Of a DNA stretch of 64,000 bases, positions 11,878-48,376 are shown in pieces (within the stretch, counting starts at the first letter, position 1; each line of letters starts with the position of its first letter). Source of the DNA: Volvox africanus (Eukaryota > Chlorophyta > Chlorophyceae > Chlamydomonadales > Volvocaceae); assembly GCA_030268105.1 (NCBI GenBank), contig BSDZ01000011.1, positions 2,765,001 through 2,829,000 of the forward strand. Direction: 5' to 3'. Below the pieces are notes generated by a model that had not been told where the DNA came from, did not search any database, and saw only the letters and a list, made by a program, of their open reading frames with translations. The position numbers and the translations under genes are program-made.

Positions 11878-13740
11878 GTCCTGAAAGTTCTTTTGAATTT
11901 GAATTCATGTATCAATTGCAGCTTTCGTCCCTTGCTGCAGCAATAATCGGGTCTATATGGCTTGAAGGAGAATCAAGCCGCAGAAGAAGCCGTTTAGAGC
12001 GACTTCATGACCCTCGCCGAGGAACCAGCAGGAAGTAGATTTGATATGATATGTGCTTAAAGATTACTCTTAAAATTGCACGGGAAAATCCATGAGGATG
12101 AGGTCTGGAGGTTTTGAAGAGACTGAAGAACGATGGCTTATATATGGATGACCCCCGGGTCAATGAGTCACACAAACCAAATTATAATAACAACCAAATT
12201 CAGACCGCATAACGAAATTAAAACTCGTTCTTTAATGAGATTGACGGGAAATGTATTTAAATGATTAATGATGTTCTTCTAAGAACTCTGGCAGTGCGCA
12301 CTCTTTGGTACTAACGAAGGTATTCCTGGAAGCTTAGGCGGCATCAAGGACAACTCCTCATGCTCGTCCCATCTGAACGAATGTACGCTCGTCCTGCAGT
12401 ACTCAAGAAACAAGGAGGGCTTGGTCATGTCCCATACAATAACTATAGGGCCCGTGTTGTTTGTTGTGAGTTATAAATCACCAACGTTGACAACCTAATC
12501 CGGACATACCACTATGCACCCTATCACAACCATGAGGAGATTCAACCTCTGGATTCGACCGGACAAGAAAGACCAAGTACTTTGAGAGAATACCGACCCG
12601 TGCACCGTCATAGCTGGCAAAAACCGCAACTGGGTACGCACATCTATCATGTTCTTCGTCACTGAGCTCATGGCACAGCTGGCACTGCCAAGCTCTAATG
12701 CTGAGAAAGTCACCCATCCATTCACATCAATACAGCTAGCGTTCTCGACAGGATGGCTGTGAAGCCTGTCTTGATGTAGACCTTGTAAGGGGAGAATTTG
12801 CACCCCGGCATCACGAGCTATTGCACCCTGTGTTACAGTTGTGCGAATTGCTAGGGTCTGACACAAGGTCCCTGGGTTGAATCCCAAATTCCGCAAACAG
12901 GTAGATGCAAGCGCGGGACATGATGCGCATAAGTCCCGTCTGCCCTATGGTGGATGCCTGGACTGGCGCTGAATCAGGGTTACGACCAGCCGCTAAAGAA
13001 CACCATCTGTCAGGTGCAATGCGCAAGCTGCCCTACGGGATGCCAGGGGCACCCGAGGACTTTTGCTGAAGGGCGGCGAGGATTGTTGTTGGATTGATAA
13101 ATATTATTTGCCACCGTCCTGCGACGAGTGAACGGCACTTAGCATGCATTCCTAAGCGCAACTTTGCAGCGCATCATCTTGGATATTAGCCTTAGATACT
13201 CTAGGATACTACATTTACTGCAACACAGGGCCCCGGAATCTGGTCGTTGCTCGGATGCAACCCCGGCTGCCGAAAAAGTGAGGGCTGTCCCTATGTGAAG
13301 GGTGGCAGTGGGGACTGGGGGAAAGGTGGCGGTATTGACTGGGCCCCCATGGTTTAAGTCTGTTGAGAGGCCACACCGGACGGAGAATCTGACGGAGAAT
13401 CTGAACTGGTATGGTTGGAGTATACAGTGGGGGCATCTGGAAGATCGGTGTGACTTGGTCTTGTGTCGCTGTCGCCCCAAACCCTTGTGGTGCCATAGGA
13501 GCCACGACCTACAGGATAACCAGTTTAATAAATCATGACACATCCTTGAGAAGCTATGACTGCAACAGCACCAGCCAGCTAACCTGCGCATTTTCAATAG
13601 TTTCTGCCGTCAGGTGCAGAGCCAGGTTTGGGAAATTTGCTTGCATGCCAGAGGCTACTGCTGCAGGCAACGGATGCGTATCTTGATGGCTCGGTAACAA
13701 AATGTTTGTTACGCCAAGAAAGGGCGAGCACCAAAACGTA

Positions 13741-13835
13741 TAATGGCCAGAACGACCGGATGGAACGACTGGAGTAATGACTAGAACGACCCAATGGAAC
13801 GACCGGAATAACGGCAAGAAAGGAACGACCGGATG
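13741..13835. repeat. Degenerate GGAACGACCGGAT tandem repeat
   Basis: Five or six imperfect copies of a motif like ggaacgaccggatggaacgac. The block ends just before the G/C-rich array. Confidence 0.6.
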
Positions 13836-13864
13836 GAAAACTTTAAACACGGGAAAGAGTGACC

Positions 13865-14110
13865 GGGGGCCGGTTCTTTGGGTCAAGCAGGGGGCCCAGG
13901 GCTCGGATGGTCTTTGGGTCTATCCGGGGGCCCTGGCGCTGGTTGTTCTGTGGGTGAAGCCGGGGGCCCGGAAGCTGATTGGTCATTGGGTCTACCCGGG
14001 GGCCCAGGGCCCAGATGGTCTGTGGGTGAAGCCGGGGGCCTGGGAGCTGGTCGGTCTTCCAAGTCTACCCAGAGGCCCGGGGGCGTGGTTGGTGTTCAGG
14101 TCTACCCGGG
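13865..14110. repeat. Degenerate GGGTCTACCCGGGGGCCC minisatellite
   Basis: Alternating units of the type gggtctacccgggggccc and gggtgaagccgggggccc recur every 40-45 bp, six or seven times. The translated ORF across it (WVYPGA/WVKPGA repeats) is an artefact of the repeat. Confidence 0.65.
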
Positions 14111-15620
14111 TCTACCCCTACTTGTAATTGGATACATACAGGTACTAGCAAGAGGATAAAAACATGTAACTGTGTGCAGTACCGCGACGATTCCCGAACA
14201 CATACGGCAGGGTGGAGCCCGATTCCTGAACATACAAATCTCATCGACATCAGTTCACCTACTTGTCATGAAGGACGACTCGAAATTTCATGTTTTCCTA
14301 CGGTAAAGTACTTTCCTTCCTTCCTTAATTACATACATATACAAGGGGCCAAAGACCCTAACGTTAAGGGCAGGGTGCCCCCATGTCGATGGACGGTGAC
14401 GACCCCAATTAAAGTGACCTGCGAGCTGACCAGTAGCGGAGTTGACGCCTTAGTTGATTCGGCAGATTCCGCTGGATGCTGGTGGTGGGTGCTGAACCTG
14501 GGAAAACCACTGATTTCGGAGAAGTCGGCATGGGAGACTGGATGAGGGTGCCCCGAAACACCGGGGAAGGTAGGGACTGCCAGGTTAGTGGCCGCGGGTG
14601 ATGTACCCCCCTATCCTACACACATATACAGACATGCCAAAACCGGGATTGCCGCAGGCCCTTCCATGTGAAAATTTGCATAACTTAAGTTTTACGATTA
14701 TGGACAAGTTATGGAGCTGCATAATGACGATGGATTAATGCTGTGCATTTTCCCGGCAGCAATCAGAAGCTGTGAATGTAGTTTGAGTGAATTGGATGAC
14801 CTAGTATATTTCAATAATATTTGGTACCCATAACGTGAATATTTTTGTGCATAACTGTATGATTAAGGTTATAACGGCATGTTGCATGACTAAGTCCTAT
14901 ATGGCAACATGCTACACTTTGACAGCACATCCAACTCATGAAGATCTCCTTACAAGTGTACATGTTACATGTTCTTGCTAAAATAGGTTGCGGTGGACAC
15001 TGGCTTACCATCAACTTGACGAAGTGTGCTCACGACGGAATCAAATGGCAAACGATGGGCGAAATGAACGTGCGAACGGGTGCGGATGTCCTTGGTCGAG
15101 CAAGAAATCTATTATTTGCTTTGTTGCTGAAGTAACTGCATCACACTTATGGCATCCACTATTATTATTATGGCATCCACTATTATTCTCATGAACTAGA
15201 ATAGCAGTCACGATGCTTGCGTGGGGCCCCTTGGGCCGACGGTTGCTAGGTCTCTTCTTTTCCCCAGTCCAAGAAAGCTGAAGCATATTACTATCCCTAA
15301 GTGTGTAATCCCATCGCTTCTTTGTGGTCGTTGGCGCCAACTGTCAAGTCGCGGAAGCTGACGGAGGTACATGAGGTGTACGATACGTTTCTGAGGCAAT
15401 CGGAATAATTATGCCATCAACCTGTCTTAGCCTTAGTTTTTCAATTACATTTAATCGCATGAACATTTCACGGATTGAACTTGTAGGAAGCAACACAACA
15501 TCCAACCAACATCCAACCGCACGCCAACTTCCGCAGGCGCCCAGGAAGTATCATCCAACACCTAACTCTTGAAATCTATACAATTTTTATACATTATGAC
15601 CTTAAATTGCAGTCGGTAAA

Positions 15621-17836
15621 ATGTCGGAGCTGGGCCCTCAGGACATTGCCATCGCGCGGGCTGCGTGGTCGCGACTGCGGGCAGTGGAGCGCTTAACAGT
15701 AACGGTGATTGTTGACAATGAGACCGACGGTCTCTCCTCGCCATGCGCTTGCTGCGATCCTTCGTTGGATTCGAACACCAGCACGCCGTACCAATCAGAG
15801 TTCACGTGGGGCACACATGTAAGACAGGGGGGATGTCGGCGTCTGCAACTGGGGAGTAATTACTTGGGATAATAGCGGAATCTCTTCGCCCTATGCGTTA
15901 GGATCCCGCTCTTTGTGACCATGTATGTCTCGGTGTTCAGGTATATGGAGGCGCTCCGAAACCCTTCCCCCCGAAATAACCGCAGCGTCTCTCAAAGATC
16001 TCGCACCGCACTGGGCGTTGATTGGGATGTGTTTATTTTCCCTACATAAAACGCCATGCACTGGGTAGTCCTCCATGCCAAAGCTACATGCAGAATCCGG
16101 CCCAGCCATGTCCCCATCGCCAGACGACCCACTCACTGCCCTCGTCAAACCCTGACCTGTCTGTGCTGCCCGCCATGGGCCGCTACTCACCCCTTACTAC
16201 GCCTTCCATTTTTCTTCAGTGATCCGCCTGCGCCCTGCCCACCTTCTTCCCTCCCTCTTTCATTCCTCTTCGCCGAACTTGGTGTCCGGGCGCCTCTTCA
16301 CATGGCCCCCCACCTTGTAGCAAGTGGCCAGCGGAAAGTGGCCTGATCTGGACTTCAGGCAGTCGCTGCTGGCCGGTCACGGGCTGTCTCTGTTGCTGTC
16401 CACCACTACCTCTGACGGCTCCGTGCACCGACTGCTGTTTGACGGCGGGCCCCGGGAGGAGTTGTGGTCGATTAATGCGGGGCGATTGGGAGTGGACATG
16501 GCGGGGGTGGGGGCGGCGGTGCTCAGCCACTGGTGAGTGGACATGGCGGGGGTGGGGGCGGCGGTGCTCAGCCACTGGTGAGTGGACATGGCGGGGGTGG
16601 GGGCGGCGGTGCTCAGCCACTGGTGAGTGGACATGGCGGGGGTGGGGGCGGCGGTGCTCAGCCACTGGTGAGTGGACATGGCGGGGGTGGGGGCGGCGGT
16701 GCTCAGCCACTGGTGAGTGGACATGGCGGGGGTGGGGGCGGCAGGGGGTAATGGCATCCCGGAGGGACAACCCGAGAAAGGGAAGACCCGTATGTTGGAT
16801 TAGTTTGGGAGGAAAGAAAGATATAGAGAGCAGCGAACCCCTTCCAAAGGGCTTTGGAGCTTAGCATAGCCCTTTGAGGGAAGACCTCCCAAAGGCGGGA
16901 TAAGGGAATGGATGGGCCAGTAAGGTAAGGAGAGAGAAGAAATCAGCATCGGGGGTCTGCAGGGTGGACGAGTCTGAGGTTGGTCAGGTCGGACCATTGG
17001 GGTCTGGAGCCCCAGGCTGGGTGTTCAGGTTTGTAACCCAGGAGCACCGCACCGTATGAGCGCCAAATCATGAAAAAACATTCCTGAACCTTTTTTTGAT
17101 TTGCTCCATTTTTCAGAGCAATTAGTAGTCAACAAAGAACAGCTTCCACAGCTTCGGCAAGTCCGATAGAAAGCGTCGAACCCAGACCACAGCCGACGAT
17201 ACTAAGGTGGTGCTGTGATCCACTACGTGCCCCCCGGAGGGAGGTTTTTGACCTCGCCCCGCGTGTAATGGATGCTGCTGCTGCATGTATTGCAAATGTT
17301 TGCGTGTGCATGGTAGGGGCCAGCAGGATACACTCGGGCATCTTCCATGTGTCCAACCCAACCCCACACCCTTCCACCCCACACCCCACACCCCACACCC
17401 CAACCCACCCTTCCACTCCAGGCACGTAGACCACAGTGTGGGGCTCCTCGCGGTGGCAAAGGCGGCCTCGGCGGCCCGAGCCACAAACCCAGACCCACTG
17501 GCGCCGGAACTGCCACCTGCTCCAGAGCCTGTTCAGGAGCCCTTCGTGTTTGATCTGCATCCTGCGCGTCCGGCTCGCAGGGGCCTTTTGTTGGGCCCAT
17601 CCCAGAAGCCCGTGCCATTCAATGTGGTGGGTGTCGGGGTGTGATTTGGGGCAGAAGAGACGCCGGCTGTGAAGGGGTGATCACGGCGAGGGTGGTTAGT
17701 GGTTAATTGTTAGTGATTAAACGTGGACATATCAGTGGGCTGGTCGTCACCTTTCAAGTGTGCGTTTCTTTCTATTTGCGGCAGACTTGGCAACCGCATG
17801 ATGAGTACGGGTCGGGAAGGTGATAGATTGGAGTGT

Positions 17837-17896
<60 letters not shown>

Positions 17897-19810
17897 GGTG
17901 GGAGTTATATCAAATTGGGGCTCCGGGCTGGCGCCCGAGGCCCTCCATGTCCTAAGATTGAAACCCCAACACACCATCATTTGTATCCTCCTCCTTTCCT
18001 ACCCCGTTCCTCCACTCTCACCCTCCTCCATCCCATAGGACCCAACCCTGGAGCAGCTTTCTCCCCCTGGATGCCGATTGGACCTGCATGCAAGCCCCCA
18101 TACGCTGCTGGGAAATTGCTTCTTCGTATCGGGCTCCATACCTCGCCTCACCAGCTTCGAGACAGGCCAACCGGGACATGCGACTCTGGGTGTGAGTTGG
18201 GTGTTAAGGCGCAGGAAGAACCGGATGTCACCAAGGATGCAGCCTGTCACGACATGACACTGCACTGTCGTACTGCACTATATGTGTCGTGCACTATGTG
18301 TGACGGTATTATGTCGTGACAAGCCCAAAATGCGCTATTTGCAGTCGGGACTTTGCTCTACGGCTTGTCGACGGCATCGACCGACTTGGCCGCCTGTCCG
18401 TATCCGTGTTCGTATCCGTGTTCACATTCTTGTCTGGCTTGTTGTTTCCGTGTTTTCCATTACACGGACACAGCAACACCCAATTGCATTTCAATTCCCT
18501 CCTCTTAACGTTCTGGTCGTAACTCGAACGGCCACGTGATGATGCCTCTTGATGGGCCGGCAGCCCGACGGCGGATGGTATCTCGACCCGTACATCATGG
18601 AGGAGCGCTACTTGGCGGTACGGGTGCGCGGTGAGTGAGTCCAACGGGTGGGTGTGGGGAAGCGCATGACGGACGACCCGCGTCAGGAATGCCCGGATGA
18701 ACCTACAATAAAACCTAAATTTAGGAATCAAACGTGTAGGTGATGACGAAGGGGGTTTCAGCAGTTTCCTTGCGCTGTTGGTGTTCGGATCCATGGGCCG
18801 TCCAGGCAGCGACCCACGATGTAAAAGAGGCCGACGAAAGCCCGTTCCGCTGCCCCTCACCCCCTCATCTGCTCTCCTGTACCCCCCAGGTCGCGGTGTG
18901 GTGGTATTCAGCGGCTGTTCACACGCTGGCATAGTCAATGTGGTGCAGAACGTGAAGGAGGTATCGAGCGAGCCTGTGTTCGGAGTCGTGGGAGGTGAGC
19001 GGAAGGGGCCAGCTGCAAGGGGCGCCCTGTCAAGAGCGCTGTGAAAGGAAGCCGGAGCAGGGAACGGGGTCCCTCTTTTGTAGAGTTTAAGTAGCCCCTT
19101 CTTCGGATGGGGAGTCTTAAGTGCCGTGGTAAAGCGTAATGTTGTGGTAACGTTGTTTGCATGTATGTGTGTATATGCACACTGGAAGAGCCGTGTGAAG
19201 CCGTGTGAAGCCGAGACCTGCTCTCTTAAATGTATATTCCGCCGTCGTCTGCGTCGTCCACTCAATTTTGGGAACCGCGCACCAGCTCCACCACCATCAC
19301 CACCACAGCTCTTTCGCCTAATGAGCGCAATGACCATGCGGCATTGTAAGCTATTTGGGCTTTGCTGGGCCCACCTGTCTATCCTCCACCCACCCGCAAC
19401 GCGCGATCCTGATCAGGATTGCATCTGGCGGGATCCAAGATGGAGGGGCGCATTCCTGAGACGGTGGCGGCGCTCAGGGAGATCAACCCCGCCCGAGTGT
19501 TTGGCGGCCACTGCACCGGCTGGAGGGCAAAGGTGGGGCGGGTGGTAACGACAAAACCGATCCAACCACCTTTGCTGTATGCGTGGGTGGGTGGAGGGTC
19601 CCAGGGAGGGATGGGTGGCGGGGACCTGGAGCGCACCAGGACCACAAGTCATTCAGTATCCGCCCCTCCTCGACGCCCTTCTCCCAGGCTGCCCTGGTGG
19701 CCGCTTTCCCCGACCGCTTTCAGCCTCTGTCTGTCGGCGGCACCTACACTTTCCTGGCTGCGCCGCTGGGCGAGGAGCAGACGGGAAAGGGAGGGGTGGA
19801 AGGGCAGTAG
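15621..19810 (+). CDS. Metallo-beta-lactamase-fold hydrolase (COG1237/dihydropteridine-synthase-like), eight exons
   Basis: Exons 15621-15818, 16363-16532, 17422-17626, 18039-18191, 18564-18630, 18890-18994, 19417-19532 and 19688-19810 join in phase (1137 nt, 378 aa). Order of motifs: an N-terminal strand VTVIVDNETDG, EFTWGTH, GHGLSLLL, LLFDGGP, then VLSHWHVDHSVG, whose HxHxDH metal site is split across exons 2 and 3. Next come FVSGSIPR, a VVVFSGCSHAGIVN His motif, a GLHLAG His, and FGGHCTGWRA near the end. This series is typical of the MBL subfamily annotated as 7,8-dihydropterin-6-methyl-4-(beta-D-ribofuranosyl)aminobenzene-5'-phosphate synthase. All metal ligands look present, so a working metallohydrolase is expected; the substrate is unknown. 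No transit peptide is obvious. The end of exon 2 is the first unit of a 45-bp tandem array. Confidence 0.87.
16490..16744. repeat. 45-bp tandem repeat spanning an exon-intron junction
   Basis: Five full copies and a partial sixth start at 16490, 16535, 16580, 16625, 16670 and 16715. Copies are essentially identical. Each carries the end of exon 2 (coding for GVDMAGVGAAVLSHW) plus the GTGAGTGG donor. Only the first copy can be coding, because reading into the second meets the in-frame TGA of the donor. Confidence 0.95.
17837..17896. repeat. (GACA)n microsatellite in intron 3 of the metallo-hydrolase gene
   Basis: About fifteen perfect tetranucleotide units. A related (GACA)n tract recurs at 60679-60726. 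Confidence 0.95.
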
Positions 19811-20656
19811 CCAGGTGAAGTGGATGTCCCTCGTGTTGCCCCACGGAGTACCCGAAGGGAGTTTTGACGATAAGGACTTGCATACATATACTATACATCT
19901 CATGCGGCTCTCTGGAGCTGCCAGGGTAGAGGAACACCAGGATTAGGGGCGCAAAAGCCTTGTTTGGCACAAGCCCTTCATTCCGTCTGATTTTTGTGTG
20001 CTTAGGGTTTTTCCGTACGATTGCTTTGTTTTTGTTGGTATGGTTTTACTGCCTTGCTATCCACGGCGGGAGAAGCAGCATGAGTCGATCGGTCTCCTGC
20101 ATTTGTGTTGAAGCCGCAGTTCGGCCTTGCTGTGTGTCTACTAACTGTCATTACTACAAAAAGATGCCTTGTAAGCTGGAGCCGTCATAAATGGCCTTAT
20201 GCTCTTAACCTGTAGCATATACAGTTATCTTAATCCAGCTCCCATACTTTCCCGTACATTAGAGGTTCAGTGTTTCAGAACGTCAAATAAGGATTCAACG
20301 GCACGGCACGTTTGCCAGGCGCGTGCAAATCTGAACCCGAGTCCTGAGTGCTTCCCGATCTGTCCTTACCTTCCTGAGAAGAATAAACCTAAGCCAGCTC
20401 TTCCTCTTGCCGCCCGAAACACTTCTGATCTTCCAAGACACTGCCAGGACTTCCGAGAGACTGCCAGGAGTACGGGCCGATCCTCCTCCACCCTCACCAC
20501 AACCTCCACCCATCCCCAGCCTAACCTGCATCAGCGCACCGGCTGATTCTAATCTGTAGGAACCCAGGAACCCACCACCCCAACGCAAAGCGTCAATCGC
20601 AAATGCCCTGCCTAACAAAGATGGTGCCAAAATACACATACTTGAGGCCGTCATCC
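19811..20656. other. Convergent 3' region between the metallo-hydrolase and CDK10-like genes
   Basis: This holds the 3' UTR of the plus-strand gene up to about 20190 and presumably the 3' UTR of the minus-strand kinase. No independent gene was seen. Confidence 0.6.
20170..20174 (+). promoter_or_regulatory. TGTAA poly(A) signal of the metallo-hydrolase gene
   Basis: TGTAA 360 bp after the stop at 19810, a normal volvocine 3' UTR length. Confidence 0.5.
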
Positions 20657-25965
<5,309 letters not shown>

Positions 25966-26553
25966 GTCAATCAAATACAGCCTTTTTACTCCATCCTTCC
26001 ACAACGACTTAAGAGTAAAATCGGTTTAGGCTGCGGCTTGCGGATATAAAGCTTAAAAAGTTGGCTTGAGATCTGTGAGCTAACACAAAGATAAAGCTTC
26101 CCTAATCTTGTTGCAAATGTAATAACAGATAGTCATATTGCGCCGCTCAAGCGAAAGTTCCTATTTCAGAGCCATAACAGGGACCATGATTCTGGATGCA
26201 TGAAGTACACAAAAGAAATTGGGTCAACCCAGTGAGGTACAAATCCAGATGAAGATGTCCATGCACTATTTTACTACTGCCGTTTGGACTCAGCTGCTCG
26301 TCCAAACGACTGTTCCTGGTAAGCAAGCGTGGCGTTCCACTGGCGTATTGGCTGCGAAATCACGCTGAAGGTTAATTAAAGAGTGGATCCGAGGATGGGC
26401 TAAACTTCAGCCGCACACATCTGCGACTTCGCCGCTCCGGAGCCAGCTCTGCATTCCTTGTTTCCTAAGGCCAAGCCTCCCTAAAAACGTGTTGAAATAG
26501 AATAGAATGCATGCTTCGTTTATTTAGAGAGCTGTGAAGCTGAAGTGTGTAAA
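25966..26553. promoter_or_regulatory. Shared upstream region of the CDK10-like gene and MON2
   Basis: A 588-bp interval separates the two divergent start codons and must carry both promoters and 5' UTRs. It is AT-richer than the genes. I see no clear TATA box with confident spacing on either side. Confidence 0.55.
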
Positions 26554-44934
<18,381 letters not shown>

Positions 44935-46192
44935 GCAGGATCTTTCTATACAACGTAGACAGATGTTGCTGCAATCGTAGGTATTGATGATGTGATATGA
45001 GGAAATCAGAGTTGTTTAGTTGAGGATTTGGAAACTTTTTGACGCAGGTAGTGATGCGTGGCTACTTTTAGACATCTGATTTATACACCTAAATGCATAA
45101 CACTAAATTGGTTTATCAGATTGTACATTTACATGATATCTCTAGAAAAATTTCCGATAATAGTCCATTTTCGTGAATACCATCCAACAACCAATTCACC
45201 GCTCTGGTCGCATAAGCCCAATCGGTTCACAAGGAAGATATTTCTTATATTATAAACCTTAGTATAATTCAACTTGAATTAGTAAGGGTTTGACATGAAA
45301 ATGATTGATTGGGACAGTTGGCCCGGACGTGTCCAATATATCACTTGACACCGAATAGCAGTTAGCTACCGCGCGTTCGATAATTGTGCCGCCCCAATTG
45401 CTTTCTTTCCACATAGTCACGTAAATGATATCGAATCTATGGTACCTTTCAGCGCCAACAAAATCCTTGAACAATATTACTCATATGGTGACGTTCTTTG
45501 CCGCGACATGTCTCGCTGAGCAAACAGCCACAGGACACCTAGAAATTGGAGAAATACACCTTTATATCGCGTACAACTCGTGTTTCCTCCCAAGCAAAAG
45601 GATAGATACTACAGTGTCCACAACTCACATTGACAACACCTGCCAGTTCCACAATACGGAAGCAACTTACGCCCTGATATTAAAAAATGGGGCTATTTTT
45701 TCACAAGCTGCGCCACACTGATCTCTACCTGTCGAGTTCTTTAGATCCGGTCAGTTCGAACCATCGTCGTGTTCGGAACTGACCTACAGCTACTATGGGC
45801 CGCAATATGCAATCCGGATCTCAATAAGCACTGCAACATATGCAATGCTTATCTCTCCTACAAGTCCTCCGCGGCCGATGAGTGTGACCTCAGGCCGTAT
45901 ACATTTTCACCTAACATGCGTTTCACCGCTTCGACCACAAACCCCTTATCACGCTGCGCTTCCGATCGGCACCTTTTGTAAAATATTAACACAACACCAG
46001 CCTTACCAAGATGTATGACTAACGGTGCAAACGATTCGATCCCAGACTCGATCGGGCTCTTGGCGACAGCAAACCACGGCCTGTGGCAGCGGCCAACCAG
46101 GCTGCAAATGCAGAAACAAGCAAACAAGCAAAGAAAAAGAAACAACCCATTTAAGGCTTCCTCCTCTTCACAACAAGGTGTATACTACCGGT
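44935..46192. other. MON2 3' region, AT-rich, no further gene supported
   Basis: A distinctly AT-richer 1.2 kb between the MON2 stop and the convergent coiled-coil gene. TGTAA at 45977-45981 could end a roughly 1-kb MON2 3' UTR. A minus-strand frame at 46145-45858 (ending LGENVYGLRSHSSAAEDL) is open for 95 codons, but I cannot connect it to a gene. Confidence 0.5.
45977..45981 (+). promoter_or_regulatory. Candidate TGTAA poly(A) signal of MON2
   Basis: A plus-strand TGTAA about 1 kb downstream of the MON2 stop. Plausible, but the distance makes it uncertain. Confidence 0.35.
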
Positions 46193-48376
46193 TCAGATGT
46201 TGCCGTCAAACACAGTTCCGTTCTTCGGCGTGCCCACCGGACTTCCAAGCGGAATATTACACCACTCGCCTCCATCCTGATGTGGATACAGATGCGCATC
46301 AAGGGGCGCTGAGCAGAATGATGAGACAGCGGCCCTGGTGCCACCATAATACGGGCCAAGGCCAGAAGGGCTGTAAAGCGAAACAGCGCTGCTGCCCCCC
46401 AGCCTCGGAGACCGTTCCGTGATGCGGAGGGACCCCGGGGGCCACAATTGATGCGGATGAGAAGGGACTTGGCAGTGCTGGTAATACTCCGGGTGCTGGT
46501 GGTGCTGGTGTTGTAGTTGTGGATGAATTCTTTCGTTCGGTGCACTGAAAGCTTCAAGCAACGGACCATTGGGTGTCTTGGCGACGGGTTCGCCACCACC
46601 AGGAATGGCTGACAAGAGTGACGGTGACGGTTGGATGGCGCAGTTTGGCGGCTCAAAGCCCTGTCGGTGCAGGCATCAAGTAATAGCATTCATAGCGGCC
46701 AAGGAGGTATCAATGGAGACCTGTTTACGGACTGGATGGGTTGATACCAACCAATCCAAGCAGTCATGGAGGGATAGCATTTGCTTGTGGGGTTTAAAAC
46801 CTTCCGGGGTCGCCGCCAGGAGGTGCTGAGAGCGGTCTCTGTGAGAAGCCGCGAAGAGATATAGCGGGTCTAAGACTGCATGGCCAGGTGAGCAGATGAC
46901 GCATATCAGCACCGTGTTAGGACTTACCCCGCTATGACACAGCGCCGCTCCTGAGGGCATCCAAATGCGGGCCGCGGTAAGGGTATGCGCGGACACCGCA
47001 TTCACCGCAGGCAGGCTGAAATCGACTCCAGGTGGCTGATTCCCACGCCCGGACATTTGAGCTACGGGGATGCCGGGGCTATCCGCTACCAGCATATGAG
47101 GTAGTGGCAGTGGTGGCCAGCGCTTCTCGTCCTGCAGCGACAAGCTACATGCTGGCAACAGGCCCGCACTGCGGCAGTCAGCACCACCTGGGGTGGGGGC
47201 CCCGAGAAGCTTGCTCGCAGGTAGGAATGTGCAACTCCGCGGAGGACTTTCGGCGCAAGGAAGGGCCTGGCAGCCGACACGGCCTGGCGCCGGCAGCGGG
47301 GCAGGGGCCTGCAGAGGCATGGCTGGACAGCCCCTGCTGACAGGCGTACTGGGCCCGCTGCGGACACGCACGTGTGGACTGATGGCCCAGTCGCTCCTCC
47401 GGACGATAACCGCGCCGTCCCAATCACTGAGGTCAAACTCTGCTCCCGAACCGGCGTCTAACAAGCCGAAGGTGCCGTGAGGGCGCACATCCTGTTGTTT
47501 AACGACCGTCGCCATGTCAACTGTAACATTATTCGCGCTGCGCTCCTGATCAAAACCGTAGTCCTCGCCACTAAGAGCAGGCGGGCAGTTTGCGGAGCCG
47601 ATGGCCTTGATTAAATCTACTGCTGACTCGATTTGGGGCTTTCGCTCTTCAGGGACCACAGAGCAAGCCCTGCTGGACTGCGGACGTTGGTCAACACTGG
47701 CGCACCGCTGCGGCGTTGCTGTCTCTAGCCATGCTTGCACCAGAGTCCGGTTGAAGGCCGCCTGCTCAAGATCCCCCAGCTTCCGCTCAGCCTCAGCCAA
47801 TTGCAACGAGAGTTTGTTCATCTGATGCTCGCACTCACGTGCCCTAGCTGCCTGCCTAATTGCCTCAGCCTCGGCGGTCTGTCTTGCACAGCGTTCAGTT
47901 TCAAGAACGCCTTTAAGCCGCTCATTTTCTTCCTCAAGTGCAATGACGAGAAGACCTTCGCTGAACGAGCCAGGTCTCCCGCTTCCAGAGCGCGACTCGT
48001 CGTCGGCATATTGACCATCAGTAGGTACTGTTGTTACTGATATCGATGTGCCATCAGCAAGACGATAGCTCCCTACTCTAGTGCGCAAGCTTGTGCGGCA
48101 CTTGCGTTGCGGTAATGACGGTGTGGCTAAATACGGACTTGACGTGACGTCGCTTCGCAAACTGGCGGAAGCCAGGAAAGAGCGAATACACGCCACACTA
48201 AACTTTAGTTACTGCTATTCAACCCTTGCCTAGTAATGCAAACGCTCAAGCTTCATGAAGACTTACAGTTTTGGAGTGCCGTTACTTCGCTGTCCCAACC
48301 GCTTCGACCGCAGCTCGAAATCTTGTCCATCTGCCGCAGTTGCGAGCCAATCATTGCAAATTGATCCTGTTGCCAT
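46193..48376 (-). CDS. Orphan coiled-coil protein, three exons
   Basis: Exons 48376-48267, 48197-46748 and 46660-46193 join in phase (2028 nt, 675 aa). The start ATG in aaggATGGCA gives MATGSICNDWLATAADG. The alternative ATG at the same place is in a frame that does not splice in phase. Residues about 90-165 form a strong coiled coil (ALEEENERLKGVLETER and LQLAEAERKLGDLEQ). The remainder is Pro/Ser/Ala-rich and probably disordered, and the C-terminal exon has a His/Gln cluster (HPQLQHQHHQHPEYYQH). If the second intron is not removed, exon 2 stops at 46676 after AMNAIT and the protein is about 160 residues shorter. No transmembrane segment or known catalytic motif was found. I do not recognise the family; a scaffold or cytoskeletal role would be a guess. 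Confidence 0.65.

Larger units (their letters stand above)
11878..15620. other. Gene-poor interval with degenerate repeats
   Basis: About 3.7 kb in which I can support no gene. The stretch 12480-13030 has broken minus-strand frames with some protein-like character (for example DFLSIRAWQCQLCHEL and YLFAEFGIQPRDL), which may be an old transposon relic. Two degenerate tandem arrays lie at 13741-13835 and 13865-14110. The region 14600-15600 is AT-richer with short direct repeats, such as tggcatccactattatt near 15150-15190. Confidence 0.5.

Noticed and set aside
16490..16744. CRISPR-like array of identical 45-bp units
   Set aside because: Units are contiguous with no spacers, and they contain an exon end and splice donor of a nuclear gene.
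18309..19337. A 342-codon minus-strand ORF
   Set aside because: It lies opposite several well-supported exons of the metallo-hydrolase gene and has no domain or splice support.
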